Assembly (NCBI GenBank): GCA_903846015.1
Contig: CAIMZS010000501.1
Span: 1-52,309, forward strand
DNA length: 52,309 nucleotides
From: an uncultured Anaerolineae bacterium
GTDB taxonomy: Bacteria > Chloroflexota > Anaerolineae > Anaerolineales > Villigracilaceae
Direction of reading: 5' to 3'
Shown here: positions 1 through 7,945 of the stretch, in pieces
Numbering within the stretch: the first letter of the stretch is position 1
Layout: the number at the start of each line of letters is the position of its first letter
The notes under the pieces: model-generated
Told to the model about the DNA's origin: nothing
Database searches by the model: none
Seen by the model: only the letters and a program-made list of their open reading frames with translations
Program-made: the position numbers and the translations under genes

Positions 1-839
1 CGCGGCGATCGCGGTCGCGGCTGCGCCCATACCCTGCATGTAATTGATAAGTTGATCGAAGGCCTTGCCGATCTCTCCGATCTCATCCTTGCGCAGACGT
101 ACCTTGTCCTTTTCCTGCTCGCTGGTATCGCGCACCAGGTCGCCGACTGAAAGCGATTTGGCCATTTTTGTGACCAGTCCGAGCGGTGTGGCGATGCTGG
201 TGGAGATGACCACCCCTAACACGGTTGAGAGAACAACTACTACAACCACTATAATGATTGTCAGCGTCATTGTCTGGTTGGCAGTTGCCGTGTTGGCATC
301 CGAAAGAGCCTTGGCCTGTGATTCTTTCATGAGCTGCATCGCATCGATTTTGGCATTGACGTCGGTGGCATTGGCGAATACATCCGCCCGCCGCATCAGC
401 GCCAGAGCTTCATCATTTTTATCCGCCAGTGCAAGCGCCACGATCTGGTCGCGATTGCTAACGAATATTTTGTATAAGCTGCTGAACTCGTCGAAGAGCG
501 CCCTCATCTCGGGCGAAACGATCAATTTTTCATAATCAGCCATTGTCTGACCGATCTGCGTATCGAGTTCCTTGATGGTGTTGGCATATTTCTGTTTATC
601 TTCCGCAGTGGTCGCAAGCAGGATATCGCGATAGTTGATGCGGGTGCGTTGAAAGGCTACCCCCAGATCTGCGAGCTGGCCAAGCGGAATGGTTTGGTTT
701 TGATACAGTTTTGTATCGTTGTCATCCGCTGATTTCAAGCTGACCATTGAATACACCCCCATCAGCGCCGTAATGGCCGCGACGATCAAAAACTGCCGAT
801 CAGTTTTACGCTGGTCTTCATGTTATTGAGAACATTCAT
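1..839 (-). pseudogene. Methyl-accepting chemotaxis protein, N-terminal part, frameshifted
   Basis: Reading on the minus strand from ATG 839 (preceded by GGAGGAG at about 847-853), the protein starts MNVLNNMKTSVKLIGSF and then meets TGA at 786-788. One extra T in the T5 run (A5 at 788-792 on the plus strand) would restore a long frame to the window edge. That frame gives a first membrane segment, a helical periplasmic region of four-helix-bundle type, a second membrane segment rich in I/V (around 225-285) and a HAMP domain (around 60-190). It would be a receptor signalling to the CheA/CheW encoded further right. The signalling domain lies outside the window. The single-base lesion may be a real mutation, a slippage (phase-variable) site or a sequence error; I cannot tell which. 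Confidence 0.8.
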
Positions 840-1045
840 GTCTTACTCCTCCGGGTTTTAATAAAAAAAATTGTTTTGTTACCATACTGGCACGGCCATG
901 CCTGATGAAAATTGAGCGGCCGCGGCTCAGTTCAGGCTTATTTTAATAATCGACCGTTTTATAAAATTTATTATAAGAAATACCCACTTGATATAGAATA
1001 AATATAAAGAGAAGAACTCGTTAATATTGCGTGAAAAATAATTAA
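840..1045. other. AT-rich divergent intergenic region
   Basis: This region separates the chemoreceptor (minus) from the island gene starting near 1129 (plus). It is much more AT-rich than its surroundings between about 930 and 1080. I see a sigma-28-like site for the receptor and a housekeeping-like promoter for the plus gene, and no credible reading frame. Confidence 0.5.
947..973 (-). promoter_or_regulatory. Sigma-28-like promoter for the chemoreceptor
   Basis: On the minus strand, TAAT (970-973), 15 bases and GTCGATTA (947-954) fit the sigma-28 pattern TAAA-N15-GCCGATAA. The -10 differs by one base from the GTCGATAA found at two other sites in this window. The receptor ATG would lie about 100 bases downstream. 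This is the weakest of the three sites. Confidence 0.45.
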
Positions 1046-1073
1046 TTGGTATTCCAAATCTGAAATTTATGCT
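1046..1073 (+). promoter_or_regulatory. Candidate housekeeping promoter before the IS200-like gene
   Basis: TTGGTA (1046-1051), 16 bases and TATGCT (1068-1073) resemble a sigma-70-type promoter. The -10 overlaps the ATG at 1069, so that ATG would be upstream of the transcript. This favours the GTG start at 1129. Confidence 0.35.
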
Positions 1074-1128
1074 ATTATGGTATACATGCCAACCGTATTT
1101 GAGAAGTTTTTCATCTGCTGAGGTCTTC

Positions 1129-1698
1129 GTGAGCCAATTCGAAACATCCTCTGTTGAAACCAGACATATTCCGCACGAAATCGATGATGGGCAGCCGCAA
1201 GATATGCGGCGCATGACCCCTTCGTCAGCTTTTTCGCCCCTGCGCGGCGAGACGCCTGCCTTTGATTTGGCAGAAGATGAGGCTGCCGGGCTGGAGTCTT
1301 TCTCGCCAGTAGTGTGCAATTTATCTTTTGCATGTTTACTGATTCCGCGCTTTAGCGATCATTATTTGACAGGCGATATCACAGAATACTTAGCCCAATG
1401 GCTGAAAGAAATCTGTATTGCATACGGTTGGCGTTTGGACGAACTGGTTGTGCGTCCCGGCTATTTACAGTGGCTTCTAACAGTGCCGCCCGATGCCAAC
1501 CCGGCCCAATTCATGCGCATCATTCGCCAGCACACCTCCCTGAAAATTTTCAATGATTTTCCACGACTTAAACAAAAAAACATGTCCGGCGATTTCTGGG
1601 CCCCGGGTTATTATGTGATTTCTGGCGGCCAACTTCAGCCGCTCGAAAATATTAACACTTTTATCCTGCAGACCCGCCAGCACCAGGGAATTTATTAA
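1129..1698 (+). CDS. IS200-like (Y1 transposase fold) protein, catalytic residues lost
   Basis: A 189-residue protein whose second half follows the IS200/IS605 TnpA (Y1_Tnp) fold; for example, FWAPGYYVISGG matches the family's W(A/G)RGYFVSTVG strand. Every catalytic element looks replaced. The HUH pair reads Y-L-Q in the strand VVRPGYLQWLL. The helix that normally carries the nucleophilic tyrosine (family YI..Q) reads NTFILQ. The N-terminal 60 residues are low-complexity and unlike TnpA. I chose GTG 1129 because GAGG precedes it and a likely -10 overlaps the longer ATG start at 1069. The stop is 17 bases before the NACHT-FGE gene, so the two are probably co-translated. It is better read as a domesticated nucleic-acid-binding protein than an active transposase. 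Confidence 0.6.
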   Translation: MSQFETSSVETRHIPHEIDDGQPQDMRRMTPSSAFSPLRGETPAFDLAEDEAAGLESFSPVVCNLSFACLLIPRFSDHYLTGDITEYLAQWLKEICIAYGWRLDELVVRPGYLQWLLTVPPDANPAQFMRIIRQHTSLKIFNDFPRLKQKNMSGDFWAPGYYVISGGQLQPLENINTFILQTRQHQGIY

Positions 1699-1715
1699 AG
1701 AAACCGTCCCCCAGT

Positions 1716-4223
1716 ATGCCTGACAGCGCAAAAAAACAAACCATCAAACAGAGGGTCAGGCAAACTTTTGCGTTGCTGCGGGAAATGCTTTTAGAAACGC
1801 CTCTAAAACCGGTCAACACGCCGGTTTCGCATGCACCAGCCCCCTTTCAAATTTATCTCGATGATCTGATTGCCGCGCATGAATTGCTGCGTATGCCCGG
1901 CTTTGGCGTAGACGGTACCCCGGCGCAGGTGGCGTTGGATGAATTTTATTTTCCATTGGGTGTGATCGATAAGCGCCTGGGCAAAATATCCCCGGAAAGC
2001 GATGATGGTTTTTATGGGGGTGCGGGGATACTGACGCTTACCGGTATTTTGCAGCGCTACCAGCACCTGGTTCTGACCGGTGGCCCAGGTTCTGGCAAGA
2101 CCACCTTGCTGGCTTATCTTGCCATCAGCTATGCGCGTTCTTACCGGGTCAAATCTGCCGCGCCCGCATCCAGAAAACACTCCGCCTCAATACTCAAAAA
2201 CCGTCTTTTCCCCGACCTGGGGGATGCCCTGCCAATTCTGCTGCGCTTGAGTGATCTGGGCAGTTCCTTGAAATCGACTCATACCCAGGCTGACAGCCCC
2301 GCTTTGTTAATAGATTATCTGCGCACAAGCCATGCTGCGCGTAAATTAGCCCTGCCCACAGATTTTTTTGATTATGTTTTGATTTCCGGGCAGGCTGTGC
2401 TTCTATTGGATGGCCTGGACGAAGTGGCTGATCCGTTCTTGCGCCAGCGCGTTACCAACCTGATCCAAATGGCGGCTGAGTTGTACCCGGCTTGCCGCAT
2501 GATCATCACCTGTCGAAACCTGGATGATCAGCGCGCCGCGCTTGCGGGTCCTCAATTTGGCCTGGCCCAGGTTTGCCCGCTCAGCCCGGCCGAGGCGCGC
2601 CAATTTCTGAGCATTGCCAGCCTGGCAACCGCAGAAACGCCTCTGGCCAGGGATTGGGCAGAAAATTTGGTCAGTGCCCTGGACGAGAACCCACGCCTGG
2701 CTGGTCTGCCAATCACGCCGCTGCTGTTGAGTTTTTCGGCATTGGTCTTTCGAGCTCACCGGCATCTGCCCGCGCGCAGCGCCAGGTTATTGGCATCTGC
2801 TGTGCAGCTTTGGCTTGGTCATCATGGGACAGGTCAGGGCAGCGCACATCAGATCCCCTTCGATGAGCAGCGCCGCTTGTTGGGAAAAATCGCACTTTGG
2901 CTGCAAAGCCATCAGCAGCTTACACTTACCTATGCTGATTTTAGGGCGCTGGTCTTTCCGGAAATCCTGGAGCTTACTTCTGGAGACCCGGCGCACGCGA
3001 ATCAGATTCTGGCAGACTTTCTACTCTGGATTGAGCACCGAGGCATATTCAACGATCTCGGGGCTGGTACCTACGCATTTGCTCAGCGCAGCTTGCAGGA
3101 ATATCTGGCTGCGAGCGCATTAGCGCTGCAGGTTGAAGATGAAATAGGAGCGCGCCGGCCAGAAGGGTGGTGGCGGGAAGTCCTTCTTTTTGAATCTGGT
3201 TTTCCAAAGCATGGTGTCGAAGTAATTGACTCCCTTTTGAAGGCGAATGTTGACAATGGTCCATATTCTGATCAGGCTTTGCTGCTGGCATCGGAATGTT
3301 TCTTCATGTTGGGGGCCTCTTCTTTGCCAGCGGGTGTGCGTACTGAGTTAATCACGCGCTTGAAAAAAATGGCTAACTCGCCTGTTCTGTTATTGGATGA
3401 CGGCGGTCGCCAGCTGCTGCAGCGAAAATACGCGGCTCATCTGGCCCTGGCACGCCTGGGCCGTCCGAGCCTGATAAAACGTTTCTGGAAGCTGCCGTTT
3501 GGCGAACCGGATTGGGTCACCATTCCAGCCGGAGAGTTTTGGATGGGTGAAACGCATCAGCTGCGCAGGCAATTTCTGCCTGAATTCCAAATTGCGCGTG
3601 GCTTAGTGACCAACGCTCAATATGCCATCTATCTGGCTTCAAGCGCCGCGCCGAAGCCAGAATATTGGCGCGCTGGGCAGATACCCGCTGGTATTGAGAA
3701 CCATCCGGTGGTAAATGTAAGCTGGTATGAGGCTCTGGCATACTGCGCCTGGTTGGGGCAAAAGATCGGTAAGCCGGTCTGCCTTCCAAGTGAGGCTGAG
3801 TGGGAAAAAGCCGCTCGCGGTGACCAGGACCAACGTGAATACCCCTGGGGCGCGTGGGCCGATCTGTGTGCCAATACCAGTGAACTGGGCCTGGGTGGCA
3901 CCAGTCCGGTTGGATTATTTCCGCTCGGAGCCAGCCCGTTTGGGCTGCTGGATATGCTTGGAAATGTTCGTGAGTGGACCCGCAGCCTTTATCTTCCGGA
4001 TTATCCAGATGGGTACGATCCTGCGGATGTGAGCCAGGAGAATTTACAGGCCGGGGATGATCAGCCTCGCGTGCTGCGAGGGGGCTCGTTTTATTATCAC
4101 CGCGCCGCCGCTCGGTGTGCCTACCGTCAGCGCTATTATCCGGATTTCAAGTTTGATAATTTCGGTTTTCGCGTGGCGATTTCTTCAGCCCAGGTTTGGG
4201 AAGATATAAAAAAATCGGGCTAA
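1716..4223 (+). CDS. NACHT-type ATPase with C-terminal FGE/C-type-lectin-fold domain
   Basis: An 835-residue STAND-type protein. A NACHT core starts near residue 110: Walker A GGPGSGKTT at 122-130, Walker B LLLDGLDEV near 230, then sensor and helical regions to about 590. From about 597 (WVTIPAGEFWMG) to the end it is a formylglycine-generating-enzyme/sulfatase-modifying domain, with NVSWYEALAYCAW, LPSEAEWEKAARG, LLDMLGNVREW and RVLRGGSF...GFRVA. The first of the two catalytic cysteines of true FGE enzymes is not present, so this is probably a ligand-binding C-type-lectin fold, not an enzyme. The architecture fits signal-sensing ATPases of defence or regulated-death type, and FGE-fold domains are also common DGR targets. 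The final RGGSF...GFR stretch aligns without gaps to the template repeat near 50.8 kb (see findings). Confidence 0.88.
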   Translation: MPDSAKKQTIKQRVRQTFALLREMLLETPLKPVNTPVSHAPAPFQIYLDDLIAAHELLRMPGFGVDGTPAQVALDEFYFPLGVIDKRLGKISPESDDGFYGGAGILTLTGILQRYQHLVLTGGPGSGKTTLLAYLAISYARSYRVKSAAPASRKHSASILKNRLFPDLGDALPILLRLSDLGSSLKSTHTQADSPALLIDYLRTSHAARKLALPTDFFDYVLISGQAVLLLDGLDEVADPFLRQRVTNLIQMAAELYPACRMIITCRNLDDQRAALAGPQFGLAQVCPLSPAEARQFLSIASLATAETPLARDWAENLVSALDENPRLAGLPITPLLLSFSALVFRAHRHLPARSARLLASAVQLWLGHHGTGQGSAHQIPFDEQRRLLGKIALWLQSHQQLTLTYADFRALVFPEILELTSGDPAHANQILADFLLWIEHRGIFNDLGAGTYAFAQRSLQEYLAASALALQVEDEIGARRPEGWWREVLLFESGFPKHGVEVIDSLLKANVDNGPYSDQALLLASECFFMLGASSLPAGVRTELITRLKKMANSPVLLLDDGGRQLLQRKYAAHLALARLGRPSLIKRFWKLPFGEPDWVTIPAGEFWMGETHQLRRQFLPEFQIARGLVTNAQYAIYLASSAAPKPEYWRAGQIPAGIENHPVVNVSWYEALAYCAWLGQKIGKPVCLPSEAEWEKAARGDQDQREYPWGAWADLCANTSELGLGGTSPVGLFPLGASPFGLLDMLGNVREWTRSLYLPDYPDGYDPADVSQENLQAGDDQPRVLRGGSFYYHRAAARCAYRQRYYPDFKFDNFGFRVAISSAQVWEDIKKSG

Positions 4224-4812
4224 TCAGCGTGCAGAATGTATAAAGTGTAATCACAGTGTTATCCCGCAGCTTAGATTGTCTTGCGGAATGGCATCAGGCA
4301 ACCACGAACCAGATGAAAGCTGCGAAGAGGGGGTATTTTTATTCTGTGTTTCACCGGTAGTTTCCTGAGTTTTTGTGAGGGTGGTGAAATTTGTCCAATT
4401 CGCGCCCTTATGCGTGATTAATTTATCTATGTATTCCCAATCAAATCACATTCCATACCTGGTCTTAACCTTGATCTGCTTGATTACGGGATTAGGATGA
4501 TTTGTTGCCATAAACCTATCAGCCACAGGCCGACTTGCGTTCATGTCTTGAGCAGGCGCGATTCGAAATTATCAGAAATGGGGAGCATGGGTGTTTGTTT
4601 TAGCAGCGTGATTTCAGGGGGTGATGGGCAGTGAGACCCCCTCCGGCCTACGGCCACCTCCCCCATTTGAAGAGCACAAATGGGGGAGGAAAAAAGATGG
4701 CCTATGGCCACATCTTCCATTTGAAGGGCACAAATAGGGGCAGGGAAAGACATTTTTAACAGATTAGGCCTACTTAATGTGGATAGCAATATTTCATTCT
4801 CATTTCTTGCGG
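4224..4812. other. Repeat-rich intergenic region
   Basis: About 590 bases without a credible gene, between the NACHT-FGE gene and the DUF1521 gene. The first 390 bases show no clear homology I can name. The last 180 hold two related hairpin units (listed separately). A minus-strand frame of about 90 codons runs across them, but it repeats PICALQM because it translates the repeat, so I do not call it a gene. Confidence 0.6.
4636..4745. repeat. Two REP/MITE-like hairpin units in tandem
   Basis: Unit 1 contains a perfect 13-base inverted repeat, CCTCCCCCATTTG (4657-4669) and CAAATGGGGGAGG (4677-4689), preceded by the palindrome GGCCTACGGCC. Unit 2 (about 4691-4745) repeats the plan with changes: AAGATGGCCTATGGCCACATCTT, then CCATTTGAAGGGCACAAATAGGGG. 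The shared core is CCATTTGAAGRGCACAAAT. Such GC-rich palindromes are typical of dispersed REP- or MITE-type repeats. Whether they recur elsewhere in the genome cannot be seen here. Confidence 0.7.
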
Positions 4813-4839
4813 TCAAGTTTTTGGAAAGACGGTCGATAA
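4813..4839 (+). promoter_or_regulatory. Sigma-28 promoter for the DUF1521 gene
   Basis: TCAAGTTT (4813-4820), exactly 11 bases and GTCGATAA (4832-4839) match the flagellar sigma-28 consensus TAAAGTTT-N11-GCCGATAA at 14 of 16 positions. Transcription would start near 4846. This excludes the in-frame ATG at 4779 and leaves 4857 or 4890 as the start. The same -10 octamer occurs before flgM. Confidence 0.75.
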
Positions 4840-4856
4840 TATTGACAAATCCGAAG

Positions 4857-5807
4857 ATGAAAAGGCGCGATTATTTCGCACAGGCTTCCATGGAAATTGA
4901 TAATTTGACGATGACCCGCCAGTTGATGATTATTTCGGGGCAGCTCGTAATTTATCGAGATGGGAAGAAGTTAAAGATCCAGGATGCTCTCGATAGCTTA
5001 CAGGCGGACCAGCAGGATATTAGCAGTGAGGCACGTGAAGCGGCCAAGCTGGCTGCATTGCCGTCCCAGTCGCAAAATATTCCAAATGACCGGGTTCGCC
5101 TGGGGGATATTGCCCAACAAATACCAACCACCGCTGCTCAGCCAGCCCAGGCCAACCAGTCGGTTGTGATTGCCCAGCGTGAAACCATTTCGCTTGAGAT
5201 GGAATTCTTCAGCGCCTCGTCAACGCCCGTGCAAGGACTGGTGCGCCACAATCAGCAGCAAGCTGAAACTGACCGTTATCAGTTCCTGTTTAAGGATGGC
5301 GCATCCTTCACCATTCGCGATAAGTGGACGAATAGGAGCACCACCATTTGGGGTGATCCGCATGTGGATTTATCGGATGTGGAAGGCGACCGAAATGGCG
5401 AATTTTCTGATCTGAAAAAATCCAATAGTCATACCACCCTTATGTTGATGGATGGCACCCGGGTTACTTTTACCGCCAAGGATGACGGCATCATCGGCGC
5501 AGTGGATATCTTCAAGGGTAGTCAGCACTTGCAAGGAATGGGAGCAGCATCCGAACAATGGGGGAACGGTGAAAATGGCTTGTTTGCGGGGCCGGTCATG
5601 GAAAATGCTGCCAGTCAGGCCAGTGGTTTGCCGTCCGGTGATACGGTTTATGCCTCCGGGGATGGGAATGACTGGGTCGATACCAGCGGGCACTTGGTCT
5701 GGGGTGTAACCACAGGCCCTGGAGCTGTCTCACGCCCAACGGCATACCAGAGTATTAGTATTAAATATGCGGCGACCCGTGAAAGCATTGTGGAGGTCAG
5801 TGGTTAA
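4857..5807 (+). CDS. DUF1521 (metal-ion-inducible autocleavage) protein under sigma-28 control
   Basis: A roughly 316-residue protein with a low-complexity, Gln/Ala-rich N-terminal half and no signal peptide or membrane segment. The C-terminal half holds WGDPHVDLSD and a D/G/N-rich stretch. This is the hallmark of DUF1521, known from the Bradyrhizobium type III effector NopE1, which cuts itself between Asp and Pro of GDPHVD when calcium binds. Here the GD-P site is encoded at 5352-5360. The sigma-28 promoter just upstream and the adjoining flagellar operon suggest expression with late flagellar genes and possible export through the flagellar type III apparatus; that is inference. The start could also be ATG 4890. 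ATG 4779 precedes the promoter and is rejected. Only one GDPH site is present. Confidence 0.8.
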   Translation: MKRRDYFAQASMEIDNLTMTRQLMIISGQLVIYRDGKKLKIQDALDSLQADQQDISSEAREAAKLAALPSQSQNIPNDRVRLGDIAQQIPTTAAQPAQANQSVVIAQRETISLEMEFFSASSTPVQGLVRHNQQQAETDRYQFLFKDGASFTIRDKWTNRSTTIWGDPHVDLSDVEGDRNGEFSDLKKSNSHTTLMLMDGTRVTFTAKDDGIIGAVDIFKGSQHLQGMGAASEQWGNGENGLFAGPVMENAASQASGLPSGDTVYASGDGNDWVDTSGHLVWGVTTGPGAVSRPTAYQSISIKYAATRESIVEVSG

Positions 5808-5896
5808 CAGACGTTAGCGCAGGGATGCCGATCCGGGCAATATTGATAAATTTAGCACTCATCCTGGGGGAAATGTGCGCAAAAGCCGGCCTATTA

Positions 5897-5934
5897 CCGA
5901 AGACACCGTTGTTCATTTCAACGGGTGTTTTCGG
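5897..5934 (+). terminator. Terminator-like hairpin after the DUF1521 gene
   Basis: CCGAAGACACCGTTG (5897-5911) pairs with CAACGGGTGTTTTCGG (5919-5934) around a 7-base loop, with one bulge. A T/A-rich stretch follows from 5935. It lies between the DUF1521 stop and the promoter of the flagellar operon. Confidence 0.55.
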
Positions 5935-5989
5935 TTTCTGCGCCATATAAAAATTTTTTAGCCAATCTTTATATTCCTTTCACGGTCAA

Positions 5990-6017
5990 TTTACATAAAA
6001 ACTCAGGGCAGTATGCT
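5990..6017 (+). promoter_or_regulatory. Candidate promoter of the flbD-motAB operon
   Basis: TTTACA (5990-5995), 16 bases and TATGCT (6012-6017) fit a housekeeping-type promoter about 70 bases before the flbD start. No sigma-28 motif is visible here, consistent with an early-class flagellar operon. Confidence 0.4.
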
Positions 6018-6088
6018 AAAGTTATGCACGAACTAGACCTCCTGGTTTAGCTCTTCTGCAGCTCTGTGGCGTCAAAAGGAATACCAGT

Positions 6089-6295
6089 GTGATTTTTTTA
6101 ACTCGCACCAACGGCACAATAATTTATATCAATCCTGAGTTGATCCAAACCGTTGAAGCCACTCCTGATACGGTTGTCACCCTTATCAGCAACAAAAAGC
6201 TGATCGTCAGGGATACCCCTCAAGAAATTTCAGAGCGGTTTATAGAATACCGGCGTCAAACATTAGCGCCGTATTCTGAACGCAAATCTGACTAA
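6089..6295 (+). CDS. flbD: FlbD/SwrD family flagellar protein
   Basis: A 68-residue protein of the small FlbD family (SwrD in Bacillus), which lies beside motA/motB in many flagellar operons and is linked to stator function or motor power. Family traits are the opening IFLTRTNGTIIYINPELI, the central TVVTLISNKKLIV strand and the helix EISERFIEYRR. The start is GTG 6089, set by AAAAGGA 10-16 bases upstream. It heads the long flagellar run and precedes motA by 40 bases. Confidence 0.85.
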   Translation: MIFLTRTNGTIIYINPELIQTVEATPDTVVTLISNKKLIVRDTPQEISERFIEYRRQTLAPYSERKSD

Positions 6296-6335
6296 TTCCC
6301 ACCCTGGGAAGCCTTTGTAAGAGTAGGAGCAGTTT

Positions 6336-7157
6336 ATGGATATTGCAACCATTCTAGGCCTTGTCACTGCGATTACAGCGATTGTGGTCGTTTTGATCAT
6401 GGATGGCGGTTCACCAGCAGAATTATTCGCTCACCCGTCCGCGATTATCTTGATCTTTGGCGGTTCGTTGGGCGCCACTATCATCACGTCTTCATTAAAG
6501 ACAGTCTTGCTGCTCCCGAAATACCTGGTTCAGGCTTTTACCGTCAATAAATTTGACGCCAATGGCACCATTGATCTGCTCTCCAGGCTGGCTGATAAGG
6601 CCCGGCGCGAAGGTTTGCTCTCGCTTGAAGAAGATAGCAAAAAGATTGAAGATAAGTTTCTGCATAAAGGCATTGCCATGGTTGTCGATGGTATCGATCC
6701 AGAGCAAGTGGCTGCGATCATGGAAACCACCATCGAACAAATGCGCGCCCGCCATAAAATTGGGATCGGTTTTTTTACTGCCGCGGGTGGTTTTGCCCCA
6801 ACCTTTGGTATCATTGGTACTGTTATGGGTCTGATCAGTGTTTTGAAGCAGTTGGATAATCCGAGTGCCCTGGGTAAATCAATTGCTGCTGCTTTCCTTG
6901 CGACCCTGTGGGGCTTGCTCAGTTCAAACCTGATCTTTCTGCCAATCGCAGGCAAGCTAAAAGCAAAAAGTGAAGATGAAGTTCGCACCCGGTTCATGCA
7001 GTTGGAAGGAATTCTGGCCATTCAGGCCGGTGAAAACCCGCGTATTGTCCGTGACAAGTTGACTGCTTTCCTGGCTCCTGGGGATGTCAAGGGTGAAGAA
7101 GATGCGTCCAAGGCCAAGGCTCCTGCCGGTAAAGCGGCTGAGAAGGCGAAAGCTTAG
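6336..7157 (+). CDS. motA: Flagellar stator protein MotA
   Basis: A 273-residue inner-membrane stator subunit that forms the ion channel with MotB and drives rotation against FliG. It shows the four-helix MotA plan: TM1 ILGLVTAITAIVVVLI near the start, TM2 around IILIFGGSLGATII, a long cytoplasmic loop (residues about 65-150), and TM3/TM4 with PTFGIIGTVMGLI, which carries the functional proline. The C-terminus ends in an Ala/Lys-rich tail. RBS GAGTAGGAG lies upstream of ATG 6336. motB follows 2 bases later. Confidence 0.96.
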   Translation: MDIATILGLVTAITAIVVVLIMDGGSPAELFAHPSAIILIFGGSLGATIITSSLKTVLLLPKYLVQAFTVNKFDANGTIDLLSRLADKARREGLLSLEEDSKKIEDKFLHKGIAMVVDGIDPEQVAAIMETTIEQMRARHKIGIGFFTAAGGFAPTFGIIGTVMGLISVLKQLDNPSALGKSIAAAFLATLWGLLSSNLIFLPIAGKLKAKSEDEVRTRFMQLEGILAIQAGENPRIVRDKLTAFLAPGDVKGEEDASKAKAPAGKAAEKAKA

Positions 7158-7159
7158 CC

Positions 7160-7930
7160 ATGGCGCATAAAGAACCTGAACACGAAGAAGGACATGATGA
7201 GCGCTGGCTGGTCAGCTATGCCGACTTTATTACCCTGCTGATGGTTTTGTTCGTCATCCTTTATTCGATGGGCCAGGTCAATGTCGAAAAATACCGCCGC
7301 CTGGCCGATAGTATGCACTCTGCCTTTACATTGGGCGGGGCGGCCCAGGTGGTTGACAAGCAGATTAACTCTGCTGGCGGAGCCCTTGAAGATGGAAGCG
7401 CCAAACCGATTGTCATCCCGGGTATTCCCGAAGGTCCGACCAAATCGGAAGAAGTTGCTGGTCAGTTGACGAGTTTGCTTTCAACCCAAAATCTTGGCAA
7501 AGAAGTCAGCGTTCAAACCAATGTTGAAGGTGTATTGATTTCACTCAGCGAGAGGTTGGTCTTCAAGGCTGATCAGGCGGACCTGCCAGCCGAGTCTATG
7601 ACGGTGCTCGATACAATCGCCGGAATGTTAAAGCCAATTACCAACAAAATACGCCTGGTTGGTCACACTGACAATACGCCTTCCACCAACCCGCTCTACT
7701 CAACCAATTGGGAGTTATCATTGGCGCGAGCCACTTCTGTGGCTAAATACCTGATCCAGGCCGGCATCGATCCGCATCGCATCGTTATTGCAGGGCAAGG
7801 TGAGTATGCTCCGGTTTTCGCAAATGACTCGCCTGCTCATCGTGAATTAAATGCTCGTGTTGATATCATCATCATATACCAGGTTGAGAACAGTGTCATT
7901 AATCTGGGTGTACCTAGTATTGTTCCCTAA
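7160..7930 (+). CDS. motB: Flagellar stator protein MotB
   Basis: A 256-residue stator anchor. A short cytoplasmic tail is followed by one membrane helix, VSYADFITLLMVLFVILYSM, whose Asp22 is the proton/ion-carrying residue (Asp32 in E. coli). A linker with a plug-like helix follows, then an OmpA-type peptidoglycan-binding domain with LVGHTDNTPS and the NWELSLARATSVAKYL helix. It is coupled to motA by a 2-base gap. The ion used (H+ or Na+) cannot be read with certainty. Confidence 0.96.
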   Translation: MAHKEPEHEEGHDERWLVSYADFITLLMVLFVILYSMGQVNVEKYRRLADSMHSAFTLGGAAQVVDKQINSAGGALEDGSAKPIVIPGIPEGPTKSEEVAGQLTSLLSTQNLGKEVSVQTNVEGVLISLSERLVFKADQADLPAESMTVLDTIAGMLKPITNKIRLVGHTDNTPSTNPLYSTNWELSLARATSVAKYLIQAGIDPHRIVIAGQGEYAPVFANDSPAHRELNARVDIIIIYQVENSVINLGVPSIVP

Positions 7931-7945
7931 TGTGTGGAGATTTCC

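Noticed and set aside
65-535. Plus-strand frame of 156 codons
   Set aside because: It is antisense to the clearly coding chemoreceptor, with low-complexity Ser/Thr composition typical of a shadow frame.
4076-4180. NACHT-FGE C-terminus as the active variable repeat of the DGR
   Set aside because: DNA comparison with 50747-50851 shows many differences at non-adenine template bases, including third codon positions. Recent adenine-specific mutagenesis from this template does not produce that.
1716-4223. FGE domain as a working formylglycine-generating enzyme
   Set aside because: The first catalytic cysteine of the usual pair is absent in the RGGSF segment, and no sulfatase gene is nearby.
4541-4816. 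A 91-codon minus-strand gene
   Set aside because: Its sequence repeats PICALQM because it translates the tandem hairpin repeat. It has no RBS and overlaps the sigma-28 promoter of the DUF1521 gene.
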